A DNA stretch of 64,000 bases from the NCBI GenBank assembly GCA_022385805.1, contig MU277710.1:4350-68349 (forward strand). Reading direction: 5' to 3'. Below are positions 35,480 through 45,690 of this stretch, in pieces (positions within the stretch are counted from its first letter, which is position 1; every line of letters starts with the position of its first letter). Under the pieces are notes generated by a model that had not been told where the DNA came from, made no database searches, and was given only the letters and a program-made list of their open reading frames with translations. Source of the stretch: Pilatotrama ljubarskyi. Taxonomy: Eukaryota > Basidiomycota > Agaricomycetes > Polyporales > Polyporaceae. The translations under genes were made by a program, and so were the position numbers.

Positions 35480-35833
35480 GGCTGTTTCGCTGCGATGGAG
35501 ATGAGGTGGCTAGTATGCACTCTCGGTGCTGCTTTATAACTGCTAACGTGGTTTCGAGCCGCCGCTTCCCAGGTTCTATCCACGCGCTTCTCGACCACCT
35601 TTGATATCTCACCAAGACAGAAAGATGAGTTCACAGCCCCTATTGAACCTTTCTTGCTTCCTTGCTTTCGGAAAAAGGCTATTGAAGCGTCTTGGCCTCC
35701 AGCTTCGTCTTCGCTGACCAAAGGATGGGCCGCAGCTTACACACTTTGGAAGCTGGATCTGTCATGTACGGGGCAGTCTGCCTCAGCGTTCTCCCACTCT
35801 TCATCACATCTCGAGCCACCGAAGCACGCGCCC
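35480..35833. promoter_or_regulatory. Divergent promoter region
   Basis: Shared 5' region of the ABM-like gene (minus) and the LRR/F-box-related gene (plus). The reading frame of the latter is open upstream of its first ATG but has no other in-frame ATG. Confidence 0.45.
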
Positions 35834-37033
35834 ATGCCTACCCACGATATCACCGGGTCTTCCCTGGAGGCCCCTTCAGTGGCCCTTATTCTCAGCTTGG
35901 GACCATCCAGGGACAGCGTGAGTACCCAGTCGAACAACGACACGTTCGTCTTGGGAACGCTCTCTCTAGAGTCTATTCCGCGCCTGGCCCCCCTCGTCCG
36001 CGCTCTCACCTCCTGTCACCTGCGCCACCGCCCCTTTACGCTGCGGTGCGCGAAGAACACCACAGTACCAATCCTGCAGATCTCGCACGCCGAGTGCCAG
36101 CTCGAAGACGCGGCGCAACTGCCCCTCCTCGAAGAGCTATTCCAATTGCAGGAGCTCACGAGCTACGACATCGCAGTGCCGACGTTCGGCCCGGACCCCC
36201 TGAGAACGGTGACAGCCGGGCACCTCGAGACCGAGCTGACCGTGCGCGGGGAACTTCCCTCGATCTATCAATTTCTCGCCGCGCTCAAGGCGGAGAACCT
36301 GGCCAAGCTCGTCATCCGCTTCCGGCGCAACCTGTTCGAGGCGTTTGACCTACCAGACCAGGCCGACTTTGGGTACTCGCTGCACCTCTCCCGAGCGGCA
36401 TACAGCAAGTTGCGCAGGGTGCGACTGAGAGAGAACGAGGAGCACGGGCGGTTTCTGGGCGTCTCCCTTTCGCGCATCCTGCGCCCACTGTTCGACCTCC
36501 CTCACCTCGACGATGTGCTGGTCGAGCTCGTAGAGTCGCCGCTCAGCATGGACGATGATGACATCTCGCAGATCGCGTATGCGTGGAGAGGCCTGCGCCG
36601 TCTCATCCTCTCGTGCGCGCGCCGCTTGGGTGCCCCTCCGAAGCTGGACTCTCTGTACATGCTGCATCGCCTCTGCCGCGAGCTCGAGGTGCTGGTGCTC
36701 CCGGTGCTCGATCTGGTCGAACTCGGAACGAGTATCAAGGAGTCGCCGCCCCAGGAGCCGATGGCTGGTTCGCCGGGCCATCCCCTGCGCATCTTCGCCG
36801 TGACATGCACGGCCAGCACCTGGCTGCCTGACCAGCAGGCGATGAAGATCGCACGTTGCATCGACAGCTTATTCCCGAATATCGACGTGCAAAACAGCTG
36901 GCGGCACGACGGAAGCGTCGAGGCGTTACTGATTGACTGGTACATGATCTGGGTGAACATCCTGACGGTCAAGGCCCTGCGCAAGCACGCTCCTGGACGG
37001 GTCTGTCTATCTGCTCGTGCAGTCATATCATGA
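35834..37033 (+). CDS. LRR/F-box-related protein lacking an F-box
   Basis: A single-exon gene of 399 residues starting at the only in-frame ATG, 35834 (MPTHDITGSSLEAPSVALIL). Leucine-rich segments recur (LEELFQLQELTSYDI, GHLETELTVRGELPSIYQFL, RGLRRLILSCARRL, LCRELEVLVLPVLDLVELG), as in the C-terminal halves of the large basidiomycete F-box/LRR families. These families usually begin with an F-box; none is visible here or in the 350 bp upstream. It may therefore be a truncated or F-box-less family member. The C terminus is rich in aromatic and hydrophobic residues (DWYMIWVNILTVKAL). No function is proposed. Confidence 0.6.
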   Translation: MPTHDITGSSLEAPSVALILSLGPSRDSVSTQSNNDTFVLGTLSLESIPRLAPLVRALTSCHLRHRPFTLRCAKNTTVPILQISHAECQLEDAAQLPLLEELFQLQELTSYDIAVPTFGPDPLRTVTAGHLETELTVRGELPSIYQFLAALKAENLAKLVIRFRRNLFEAFDLPDQADFGYSLHLSRAAYSKLRRVRLRENEEHGRFLGVSLSRILRPLFDLPHLDDVLVELVESPLSMDDDDISQIAYAWRGLRRLILSCARRLGAPPKLDSLYMLHRLCRELEVLVLPVLDLVELGTSIKESPPQEPMAGSPGHPLRIFAVTCTASTWLPDQQAMKIARCIDSLFPNIDVQNSWRHDGSVEALLIDWYMIWVNILTVKALRKHAPGRVCLSARAVIS

Positions 37034-37569
37034 AGCTGAGCTTGGATCTCTAGGCATATCTTGATTATACGGCACCAACCCCTCCCAAGGAGTGGACGTC
37101 ACTTGATGGCTATATCTCACCATAGGATTGAGCGCGCTCATGGTCATTCACGGCGGTGAGTCCGTACAGTAGTCTGCTGCCAGTGCTCAAGTGGACTCCA
37201 ATCCAGCGGCTTCGGAACTCCACACTGCTTCATCGGCGGCACCCACTGCTGCCTCACGTGTATTATGTTCGAATACCTGCATCATGCTAGAAATGAGATA
37301 TCTCTGTTCGTCGGTGTTGTAATCCACGCGTTCACCGCGCAGATTGCGCGGTGGCTCGATTACGGTGCGCTCGACAAGCGCAATGCAATGGACGTATCGC
37401 GGACCCCATCAGTGTCGCATAGTGCGTTCCGGCCTTCGAAACCTGCGGATGGTACACAGCGTTTGCCACCGACCGCGGCCTCAAAGTCCATGCAAAGGCG
37501 AGGGCCAAAGGGAAGGAAATGCATCCAATACGCAACAAATACACGATACCTAGATATACCGTCCGGAGC
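37034..37569. other. Intergenic, convergent 3' ends
   Basis: Between the LRR-like gene and MAD1. No gene or repeat recognised. Confidence 0.5.
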
Positions 37570-40024
37570 TCAGCTATGCTGACCACGCTCTCTCTCCATC
37601 TTGTTCTTCTCGTAGCACTCGAGCGTGACGCTCGCGAGGAAGCCGGGGATGCACTGCTCCTGCTCGACCCAGTAGCGCATCAGCTGTGGCAGATCCTCTG
37701 GGCCTCCGTCGCCCTGCGCAACGAGCTGCATCTTCATGCCCTCGCCGCCGGCGCCAGTCGGCTGGAAGACGAACGCGGCGTTGAGGTCGTACTGCGAGGT
37801 GACGCGCACCTGGCCGTTCGGGTAGAATGCAAGCTTGACTCCGAGGATCGACGCAATAGCTTCGCGGAACTCGGCGCTCTTCGCAGTGAACACCTGGGCG
37901 GGAATGGTGAGCATCCTGCATACGCCTGTTTGACGACAAAAGCGCGAACCTGCTGCAATCGAAGGAGCCTCTTCTCCTTCTGCTTGAGCTCGTCCTCGAG
38001 CTTCGCCTTCTCCTTGGTGATCACCTCATAGCTCTCGCGCGGGACGAGCTCCTCGTTGCTCGCGCTCTCACCGGAACCTCGCGCTCCGCTCTCCTCCAGG
38101 TCCCTGAGACGCTTCAAGAGTGCTTCGTTCTCGCTCTTGAGACGGTCCATGGCAGCCTTGCTGAGGTCTTCCCACTGCTGGGCAGGGTTGTCGCGTAGGC
38201 AGAGCACACGTGTGCCGGGCGGTATGTGACGGCCGGCACCGATCTCGCCGCGGAGCTCGAAGAGGGTCTGCTCGAGCTCCTCGATCTTCTCTAGGTGCTT
38301 CTCTGTGGCCTTCTCGACCTCCTTGAGCTCTGCGAGACACAATGAACAGCGGTACGGAGGAAGCTGGCATTCAGACGTACGCTTCTCGAGCTCGAGCTTC
38401 GCCGCACGCTCCTGCTCGATCTCAGCTAGGAGATGTTGCTTAGCCTGGCGGTCTTCGACCACTACGGGAGTTGCGCGAGCTTCCTTCAGCTGCTGCTCCA
38501 GATCCGCCACAGTAGCCTTGTAGTCCTTGACCAAAGCCTCGAGCTCCTGAATCGGCCGCGTAATCTCCTCGTCCGACTTCACCTCCCCATGCGCGGCTTC
38601 CTCGGCGTTGAAGCTCGCCTGCAAACAGGACTTTCAATTTGACGATCGTCACTGGACACTCTAGAAGGACGTACCACCATAGCCTGCAGGAAGCTGATTT
38701 CGCGCTCTGCGAGCGAGACTTTGTGGTTGCTGCGCGTCAGTTTGTCTTTCAAAGAGCGCACTTCTGAACGCAAGTCCTTGATACTCTCCTGAGCTTCGGC
38801 CTCGCGAGCTTGCGATTCCACGAGCTCTTGTTCGCGATGCCGCAGAAGCGCCATCTTCGAGCCGTGCTCTTCAAGAAGACGGGCATGGGCGAGGCGAAGG
38901 GTGGACAGACTTTGCGTAACGGAGACAGGCGTTTTAGATGGTGTTGCTGGTTCCGCAGAGGACGCCCTGTGGATGCCTGATGAGTACAAACGAGACAGTA
39001 TCAGTGACAGACGCACCATTCTTCCCTCTCCTTGCGTGCAGCGTCCAGCTCAGCTTCCAACCTGACCACCTTCTCGCGCAACTCCTCTGTGGCGCGGACT
39101 TTGCGCTCCAGCTCGCGCTTCTGCTCCTTCAGAACCTCTACGCTCGTCTGCTTCTCGCGGAGGGCGTTCAGCTCCGTAGTCATCTTCGCATTTGCGCTCT
39201 CGAGTTGACGCATATAGTTGGCTTGTCGGTGCAGCTCCTCACGGACAACTGCCCACTCCTCGTCCTGGCCGTTGTTCAGGGTGAAGCTGCTCTGGGACGC
39301 GCTCAACTCGTCGAACTGAGCCTGGAGGTCCTCAAAAGCTCGCGCACGCTCCTCCGCAAGCCGCTGGAACTCCGCGAGTTCATTCTCAAGTAGCGACACT
39401 TGTCGAGTCAGAGTGGTGATCTGCGATTTCTGGGTGGCGATGGTCTGCGAAGTGCTTCGCGCGAGGGCAGAGTGCTCCTCTTCGAGATCGACGTGTTGTT
39501 CGCGTAGTGCCTGGAGCGAAGCGCGCAGTGTTCTGATCTCGCTGTCCGCTTGTCGCTTCAGAATACAATGTCAATATTCTGAAGGTGCGGTAGGTGAGCA
39601 CGGAGCCGCGCACTTTGGATTCGAGGTGTTCATCTCGTTCCCGTTCCTTCTCTTCTCTCTCCTCCTTCTCTCTCTCCGCGAGGTATCTCCGGTCGCTCTC
39701 GAGCCTCTCGATTACCACGCCCTTCTCTCGCACTTTGGACTCGAGCTCAAGCTTGGCCGCCTGCGCGGCCGCAAGCTGCCGCTCCAACGAAGCTTGGGAC
39801 ATATGAGTAGAGAAGGCTTGCGTGCGTTGCTGCCGCTTCGCGGTTGAAAGCTGTGGATCTGCCAACATGATGAGCGTCGCGGACCGCGTGGAACATGGCC
39901 GCCACTCACCCCTCTCGAGCTCCGCCGCGAGCGAGTCGCGCTTCACGGCACTACTCCGGGGAATGGACGACAGAAACCTGCTCGACGAGCTCACAGGCGT
40001 CGTGAACTTGTCGCGGTGGCTCAT
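37570..40024 (-). CDS. MAD1: MAD1, spindle-assembly checkpoint coiled-coil protein
   Basis: Seven exons (40024-39910, 39858-39614, 39555-39017, 38966-38675, 38618-38381, 38329-37950, 37893-37570) give 710 residues; human MAD1 has 718. MAD1 sits at nuclear pores and unattached kinetochores and templates closed MAD2. The protein is coiled coil almost throughout. The MAD2-interaction motif is RVLCLRDNP at about residues 517-525, fitting [KR]-hydrophobic-hydrophobic-x5-P. An RLK motif follows at about 539-541 (AAMDRLKSENEALL), the Bub1-binding element. The C-terminal RWD-like domain begins VFTAKSAEFREAIASILG. The donor at 37949 is a weak GTTCGC. Shares a 146-bp divergent promoter with the DUF262 gene. 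Confidence 0.9.
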
Positions 40025-40170
40025 CGTGGCGGTCGGGGACAAAGCATGAGCTGCGGGCGCTTCAGCGGAGCGTGGGCACCAGTCGACGCGACGCGCAGGA
40101 CTCCGCGGAGCGCGTCGCGGCCAGCGTCTATCGCTCTTTCTCTCGTTCACCACTGTCTCGCTCAGCGGCT
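40025..40170. promoter_or_regulatory. Compact bidirectional promoter
   Basis: Only 146 bp separate the start codons of MAD1 (minus) and the DUF262 protein (plus). C/T-rich tracts (TCTTTCTCTCGTTC) precede the plus start. Co-regulation is possible but not shown by sequence. Confidence 0.5.
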
Positions 40171-42683
40171 ATGTCTGACGACCCGATGAACTCTGGCTCT
40201 GACCTCACGGAACTCGAAGACGAAGAGGAGGTACCCCTCTCGCAGGGGAACAAGACCAGATCCAAGGCTGCCTCGGAGGGTGGCTACAGGATTCGAGGGG
40301 CATTGAAAGTACCGAGGGCGACGACCTACACTTGCCAAGCTCTCTACGGTGAGTGGAGACGTGGCTTCAAGTCGAGAAATCATGCTCACATGATGGGATA
40401 TTCAGAGCAGATATCTCAGCAGGATATCGACTTGCAGCCGGAATACCAGCGAGGTAGTCGCGAATTCGAATCTTAGGATGTATGCGTTCTGACTGCCCTG
40501 GTCCCAAGACGTGGTCTGGCCCGACAATAAACAGATAGGTCCGTGAATCATAACATTGCCCCTCGCGCCCGCTCATGAGCTCTGCAGGTCTGATCGACTC
40601 GATCTTCCGCAACTTCTACGTGCCGCCAGTGATATTCGGTACGACACTTCGTAAATGAAATCACCGCGTCTGACAGTCTGCTCTAGTCGTGCACACCACG
40701 GACGATGGCGGAGAGCGTCGAGTTTGCGTTGACGGCAAGCAGCGTCTGACCTCTATATACAGGTATGGTCGTCCGACAGTTGAGTTGTACATACATAATC
40801 TAAGTCATGTTCCAACTTCCCATCAGGTTCATTAGCGGCGAAGTAAGTGAAGGCATACCAATGAATCACTTTCTTCTATACTCATGGCGATCTCGCTCCG
40901 CAGATCCCATGTAAGTCGCGACTGTGCCTTCCCTCACGATCCATCACAAACAACTAAATATACGCAAATACTCCGTTGCAGACAAGGATGCGTAGGTGTC
41001 TCCTTCCAAGAGATGAAGCAATGGTAGTAATGCTCTCCCAGGTTTACAGGCGAGAAGTTTGTATTCAGGAACGACATCGGAGGCGCCAAGGGCCAGCTGC
41101 TCCCTGAGAGATACAGAAAACTCTTTATGATGAAGCAAATTGTGTGTTGCCCAATTGAAACTCATAGTGGAGAATTCAATCTGAAGATGAGATCAGGTCT
41201 GCATGGAATACCAAGATATCACTCCAGATAATGAGAGGGAGATCTTCCAGGTATGTGTGGTGACTTTCAGGTTGAGGATAGATAGTTGACAATCATACAC
41301 AGAGAGTCCAATTAGGCATGGCCCTGACTCCTGCCGGTCTGTATCAGGAAAGGTTTCGATCAGGTCAGCCTTCACTGATCTATATCTACAGAGAGGCTCC
41401 AAGCTAGCAACAGTCCCATTGCCAAGTTCATCCGAGAATTGCTGGATACCTATATCGCGGACCGGCTGGCAACCGACATAGCATGGGACACCAGTCGTGC
41501 CAATGACTTCCGCGGCCTTGCGACGGCAGTCTATGGCATGTCAAGATGGCCTCATCTCACAACCATACCCTCTATCTCAACCATTGAGAAATGGCTTCAT
41601 GAGGGAGAAGATCTAGAGGAGGAGTTTGAGGATGATGTACACAACACCTTCCAGATTTTCTGCCAGCTTGCCCAAGACAAGCAACTCAGCAGATGCTTTA
41701 GGCTCCCTGGTGTCAGCAAAGTGGCCCCTGTGGAGTTCTTGTCCATCTGCCTCCTCATCCACTCTTTCAAGAGGAAATTCACCCTGGCTCAGCTATCAGA
41801 GGCTATTGGGCTCATGAGGAGGGATGTGAGGCAGGTGGAAAAGGATATCAGGCTGAACAGCAGGACCATGAAGCAGGTCTTTACCTTCTTGAAGGGCCTA
41901 AAGGCTTCTCAGCTGAAGGCAGACTCTGGGCAGCCTGCAGCTGATAAGCATCAAGCTGTCAAGAGGAAAAGATCTGTCAGGAATTCCTCAGAGGAGACTC
42001 CTGCACCCAAACAAGCCCCTCCCAAAGCCACTGTCCCCAAGTCTGCTCCTCCTTCTCAGCCTGCTCCTCCTTCCCAGCCTGCTCCATTCAGACCACAGCA
42101 GGCAGTATCTCCCAGACTTCCTCACCCACCCCAAACCCCTCATTCTCCCATGCCTCCAACTCAAGCCCAAGCAATCCCACATCCTCCTCCAACACCTACC
42201 ATCCAACAAGCAGCCCCTCCACCGCCTATTCGCCCCCCTCCATCCATCAACATACCATCTGGGGCTTCATGGGCACCCAATGGAACTCCCAGGCCCTCTC
42301 CAAGCATGTCTTCACCTCGTGTTCCCCCCAGTGCACCTGCTGCCTTGCGTCAATCTGCCTCGTCCCCATCAATGCCACCGTCCACGTCTGCTCGACCGAG
42401 TGCACCTCTTCCACCTCGCTCCATGCCTCCACCCGAGCCCTCACTCGCCAACTCCTTGATGGCACGGATGTCCTCGGCCCCGCATACTTCGCCGATGTCG
42501 ACATCAGGGCCTCGTGGCGGCGGGTACCCGAGCCCTTCGGCACCGTACCAACCGGGACCGAACGACTACCAGGGGAATCACTACGACCCGAACAGGGACC
42601 CGCGAAATCCGGCATACCAGCACGACGGGCGTTACGGCCCGCCCGGACAACCTTCGGGTTCGTCCTATGGCAGGAGGCATTAA
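40171..42683 (+). CDS. DUF262 (GmrSD N-terminal-like) protein with Pro-rich tail
   Basis: Twelve exons (40171-40348, 40406-40453, 40509-40538, 40588-40638, 40687-40762, 40827-40842, 40904-40910, 40982-40991, 41042-41141, 41197-41250, 41303-41336, 41392-42683) give 631 residues, in frame. Residues 60-280 match the DUF262 fold: ISQQDIDLQPEYQR, LIDSIFRNFYVPPVIF, then VCVDGKQRLTSI. The last is the DGQQR-type motif (DGKQR here) that in bacterial GmrSD and other ParB/Srx-fold enzymes marks the active site. FTGEKFVFRND and DNEREIFQRVQLGMALTP continue the domain. A helical region precedes KRKRSVRN, a likely nuclear signal, and about 190 Pro/Ser-rich residues follow. Exons 7 and 8 (7 and 10 nt) are microexons. 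The biochemical role of eukaryotic DUF262 proteins is unknown to me. Confidence 0.78.
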
Positions 42684-42910
42684 ACGCGCCTCCGTTTAGA
42701 TGTAGGTTCTCTTCCCGTTTCGACCCTGATGACCATCACGCTGACATGCACTCTTATGCAGCGCCTGCGGACACTCGGCATCTCGTATGCGCTCTTCTTC
42801 GATAGAAGACGGCTGTCATTACTTCCTGTGCTACACGCGATATAAAGTTTGTGCTTCCTATGATAGAGTGAAGGCGCATGTCGTATGCCTACGTGTCTGC
42901 GCTTTGGTGC

Positions 42911-44470
42911 TCATCCATAACCATCCCTCCACCAGCTGCCCTGAAAGCGGAGCTGCATCCCGGTCACGTCGCGGATCCGTCTCATGATAGTCGTCAAAGG
43001 CGTTACGAATCCGTACGGCCCTCGCTCTGGTACCGCGTAGAGCATCGCAAGCGGCGTCGTCACCACCCGTTCCTCCGGCTCGCCTTCCCGCACGGACGTC
43101 ACCAGTGCGCCCGCATCGCCGCGAGCCGCGAAGCGCACACCGCTGCGTCCGGGAGCGGGGAAGACGGCCCACTCGCGAGCGACGTGTCCGCCGACGACGA
43201 CGCTCGCGGGCGCACCGTTCACGACGCCGTCCCTGAAGGGCCCGAGCGGCCGCTCGAGGTTCGGGTCGCGCACGTGCATTGTGACCGCGGCCCCACGCTC
43301 GAGCGTGCCCGGGAGCGCGCGCATGATGACGGGGTTGTCGCTCGTCTTGGCGGACATGCGCACGAGCGCCCATGAGAGGAGGTGAGTGTGGTCGTCTCGC
43401 TTGTGTTTGCCGCGGCGCGATGGTCTGCCGGGACGGGCGTGGTCGGAGCCTGTCGATGCGCGTTAGCATGCGCTGGAGTGATGCTAAAGTGCGAGTAGGA
43501 ATGAGGGGACTCACTCGTGCATGGACGGATGATTGCCTCTGCCGCGCATGCGTGTCCGACGTCGAATTCGTGCGGCTTAGTGAGGGCGTCGCGCAACATA
43601 AATCGTTCGGAGTCGTGCTGTTGCAAACGGGCCAGACGCCTCTGGTCGCTGTTTGGGCTCATAACGCGACCGCCCGCCGACACGTCTCCATCGGCGCAGA
43701 GCATCAACCGCTCCGCGTCCTTCAGCTGGATTGCCCGCTCGACGACCTTGACTGCGGGGTTCGAGAGCGGCCGACCGAGGCAGTGTAGAGCGAGCTGTGA
43801 GCTGCGTACGCGTCGCTCGTGCTTCTCAGACCGAGGAAGGAGTCGACGGTGTGGTAGGAAGCCAGCTTGCGGGACGACGGCGTGTCCGGCTGTGAGACCG
43901 TACAGTGTATTGTCGTCCGGTGAATGGAGGTACGCGGCAAACACAGTTACGCGCTCGGTGCTCGAGCAGAACAGAGGGTCGCCGGGCAGTATGCGGTCGG
44001 GGAGAATGAGCTTCTCTGGGCTGTAGACGTCGAAAGGCGTCCCGGTCGTCAGAGGGTCGCCGATATAGAGATGGACGGGCACGGTGCTGCTCATGAGGTG
44101 CAGCATGTCCAGGATCTCGACGTTCAGCATGGTCGCGTGGAGCACCATTGTGTAGTAGTCCTGCCCGTCGAGGCGGGTGTGGTGCAGACAGGGGATGAGC
44201 GAGGCGCGGCAGTCGTTCAGTTGCACTAAAACTCGGACGACCTTCTCCAGCGCGACTTCGGCGGCCGACAGTGCATGGTGGTCGTGAGGGAGAGCGAGGT
44301 ATCGTACGCGGACAGAGTGACGGTTCGGATTGTGGATGAACCTGCGGCATGACTGCTTCAGCGCAGACTTGAGCTATGCAGCGGCAGACTCACCAGTTGT
44401 GTCCGAGGGGTATAAGCTCATCCTGAATGCTCGTCGACCCTACGCGCCTGTGCGACGACGAAGCGGACAT
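42911..44470 (-). CDS. Trypsin-fold protein, catalytic Ser replaced (pseudoprotease)
   Basis: Exons 44470-44394, 44341-43515 and 43449-42911 give 480 residues. YGLTAGHAVVP (His about residue 179) resembles the catalytic-His segment of chymotrypsin-like proteases. Near the end, VRFAARGDAGALVTSV (residues 406-421) occupies the place of the GDSG active-site motif but has Ala (residue 414) for Ser, followed by the usual YGFVTPLTTIMRRI ending. The N-terminal 130 residues (ALPHDHHALSAAEVALEKVV, LMSSTVPVHLYIGD) are of unknown type. No signal peptide is seen, so it is probably cytosolic. Catalysis by the classic triad is unlikely; a binding role is inference. The fold assignment rests on two motifs only. 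Confidence 0.6.
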
Positions 44471-45690
44471 GGAAGGAGCTGAGGAGGGCGCCGGGGAGCC
44501 ATCGTCCCCTAAGCCCACTGATGCTCGTGCTTAAGCAATGGCACCGAGCGCGGCCGCGGAAGACCAGAACTGGGTGATCGAATTCGCCCTCATCGGAGCG
44601 TCGCGTGCCCCCGATCGTCTAACCATACGCGTGCGGCGGCGGAGTACTGGCGGAGCCCCCCGGATCTCGCATGGCGATCTGTGCAGACGTTGACAAGATC
44701 GCCGGATGGCAGGGCGTTCAGTAGACCTCTTTCCATGTGGGGCAACTGCGATTCCGCCGCGGAGGCTACGCTAGGGGTTTCCCGTGCCAGACGACCGTCC
44801 CTGCATCCATGGGCGCCCCTTTCCATCTCCGGGCTCCGGAGGATCTGTCGATGCATGGACTGCAATGCAGACTGCAGCTGGACTGGGAGTGGCGTGCGAG
44901 ATCGAAGGCATGCGGAGGAGCCGGTGGAAGCTTCACGGGCAGTCAGAAGTTTCGGGCATCAGATAGAGCATGTCACCGCCACTGCGCCCTCTATTGTTAT
45001 TGTTTCTGAAACCGCCTCCTGGCCACACTTCTGCCTCACTCGTGCAGGAATCCCGTCCCCGCTGAGTGAGCAGACGCATGAGTGGAGCTCTGATGTGGTG
45101 TCCGTACTCGCCTTCCGCCATCGATGAACGAGGTACAATGCACGCGGGTGCCACCCGAGACCCCCAGATTTCGACAGAGTAGAGCAAGCACGTGCACATG
45201 GCTTTCGGTCCAGTGTGCGCTTGTTCATCAAAGTTCACGTTTGTCAGAGGCAGTGACTTCGACCGACAGATATCGCGGGTCAGAAAGAAGCGACTCCGAG
45301 TCGATATTGGCCAGGTGAAGGGACGCGATCACGTGGTGGCGTGCTCGACGCGTGGACGTCGCGTCACACAGCTCGTTCACCCGCTGAAAGTCGCGAACCC
45401 TAATCTTCCATGGTTTGTCTTTTCCCACATCTGCGAGCCGCAGCACGCCGCGAATACCATTGCTCGTCCCTCTCGGTGAGTCACTTGATTGTGAAGATGT
45501 TTTGTTGTGAGCGATGTAGACTCACTAGGGTGGTTGCATACAAGTGACTCAGTGCTGAGCATACAGAGCGCATATAGTCGCCCCATCCGCGCAGATCTCA
45601 CAAGAGAAGGTACTATGTCCCATTTTTACCACGCTAGGGACCCCCTGCGACCGAGATGTGTACTGTCAAACAACACAGTCGAGCTTCAAG
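44471..45690. other. Intergenic
   Basis: 1.2 kb between divergently oriented genes. Open frames are short and show no domains. No repeat or RNA gene recognised. Confidence 0.5.
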
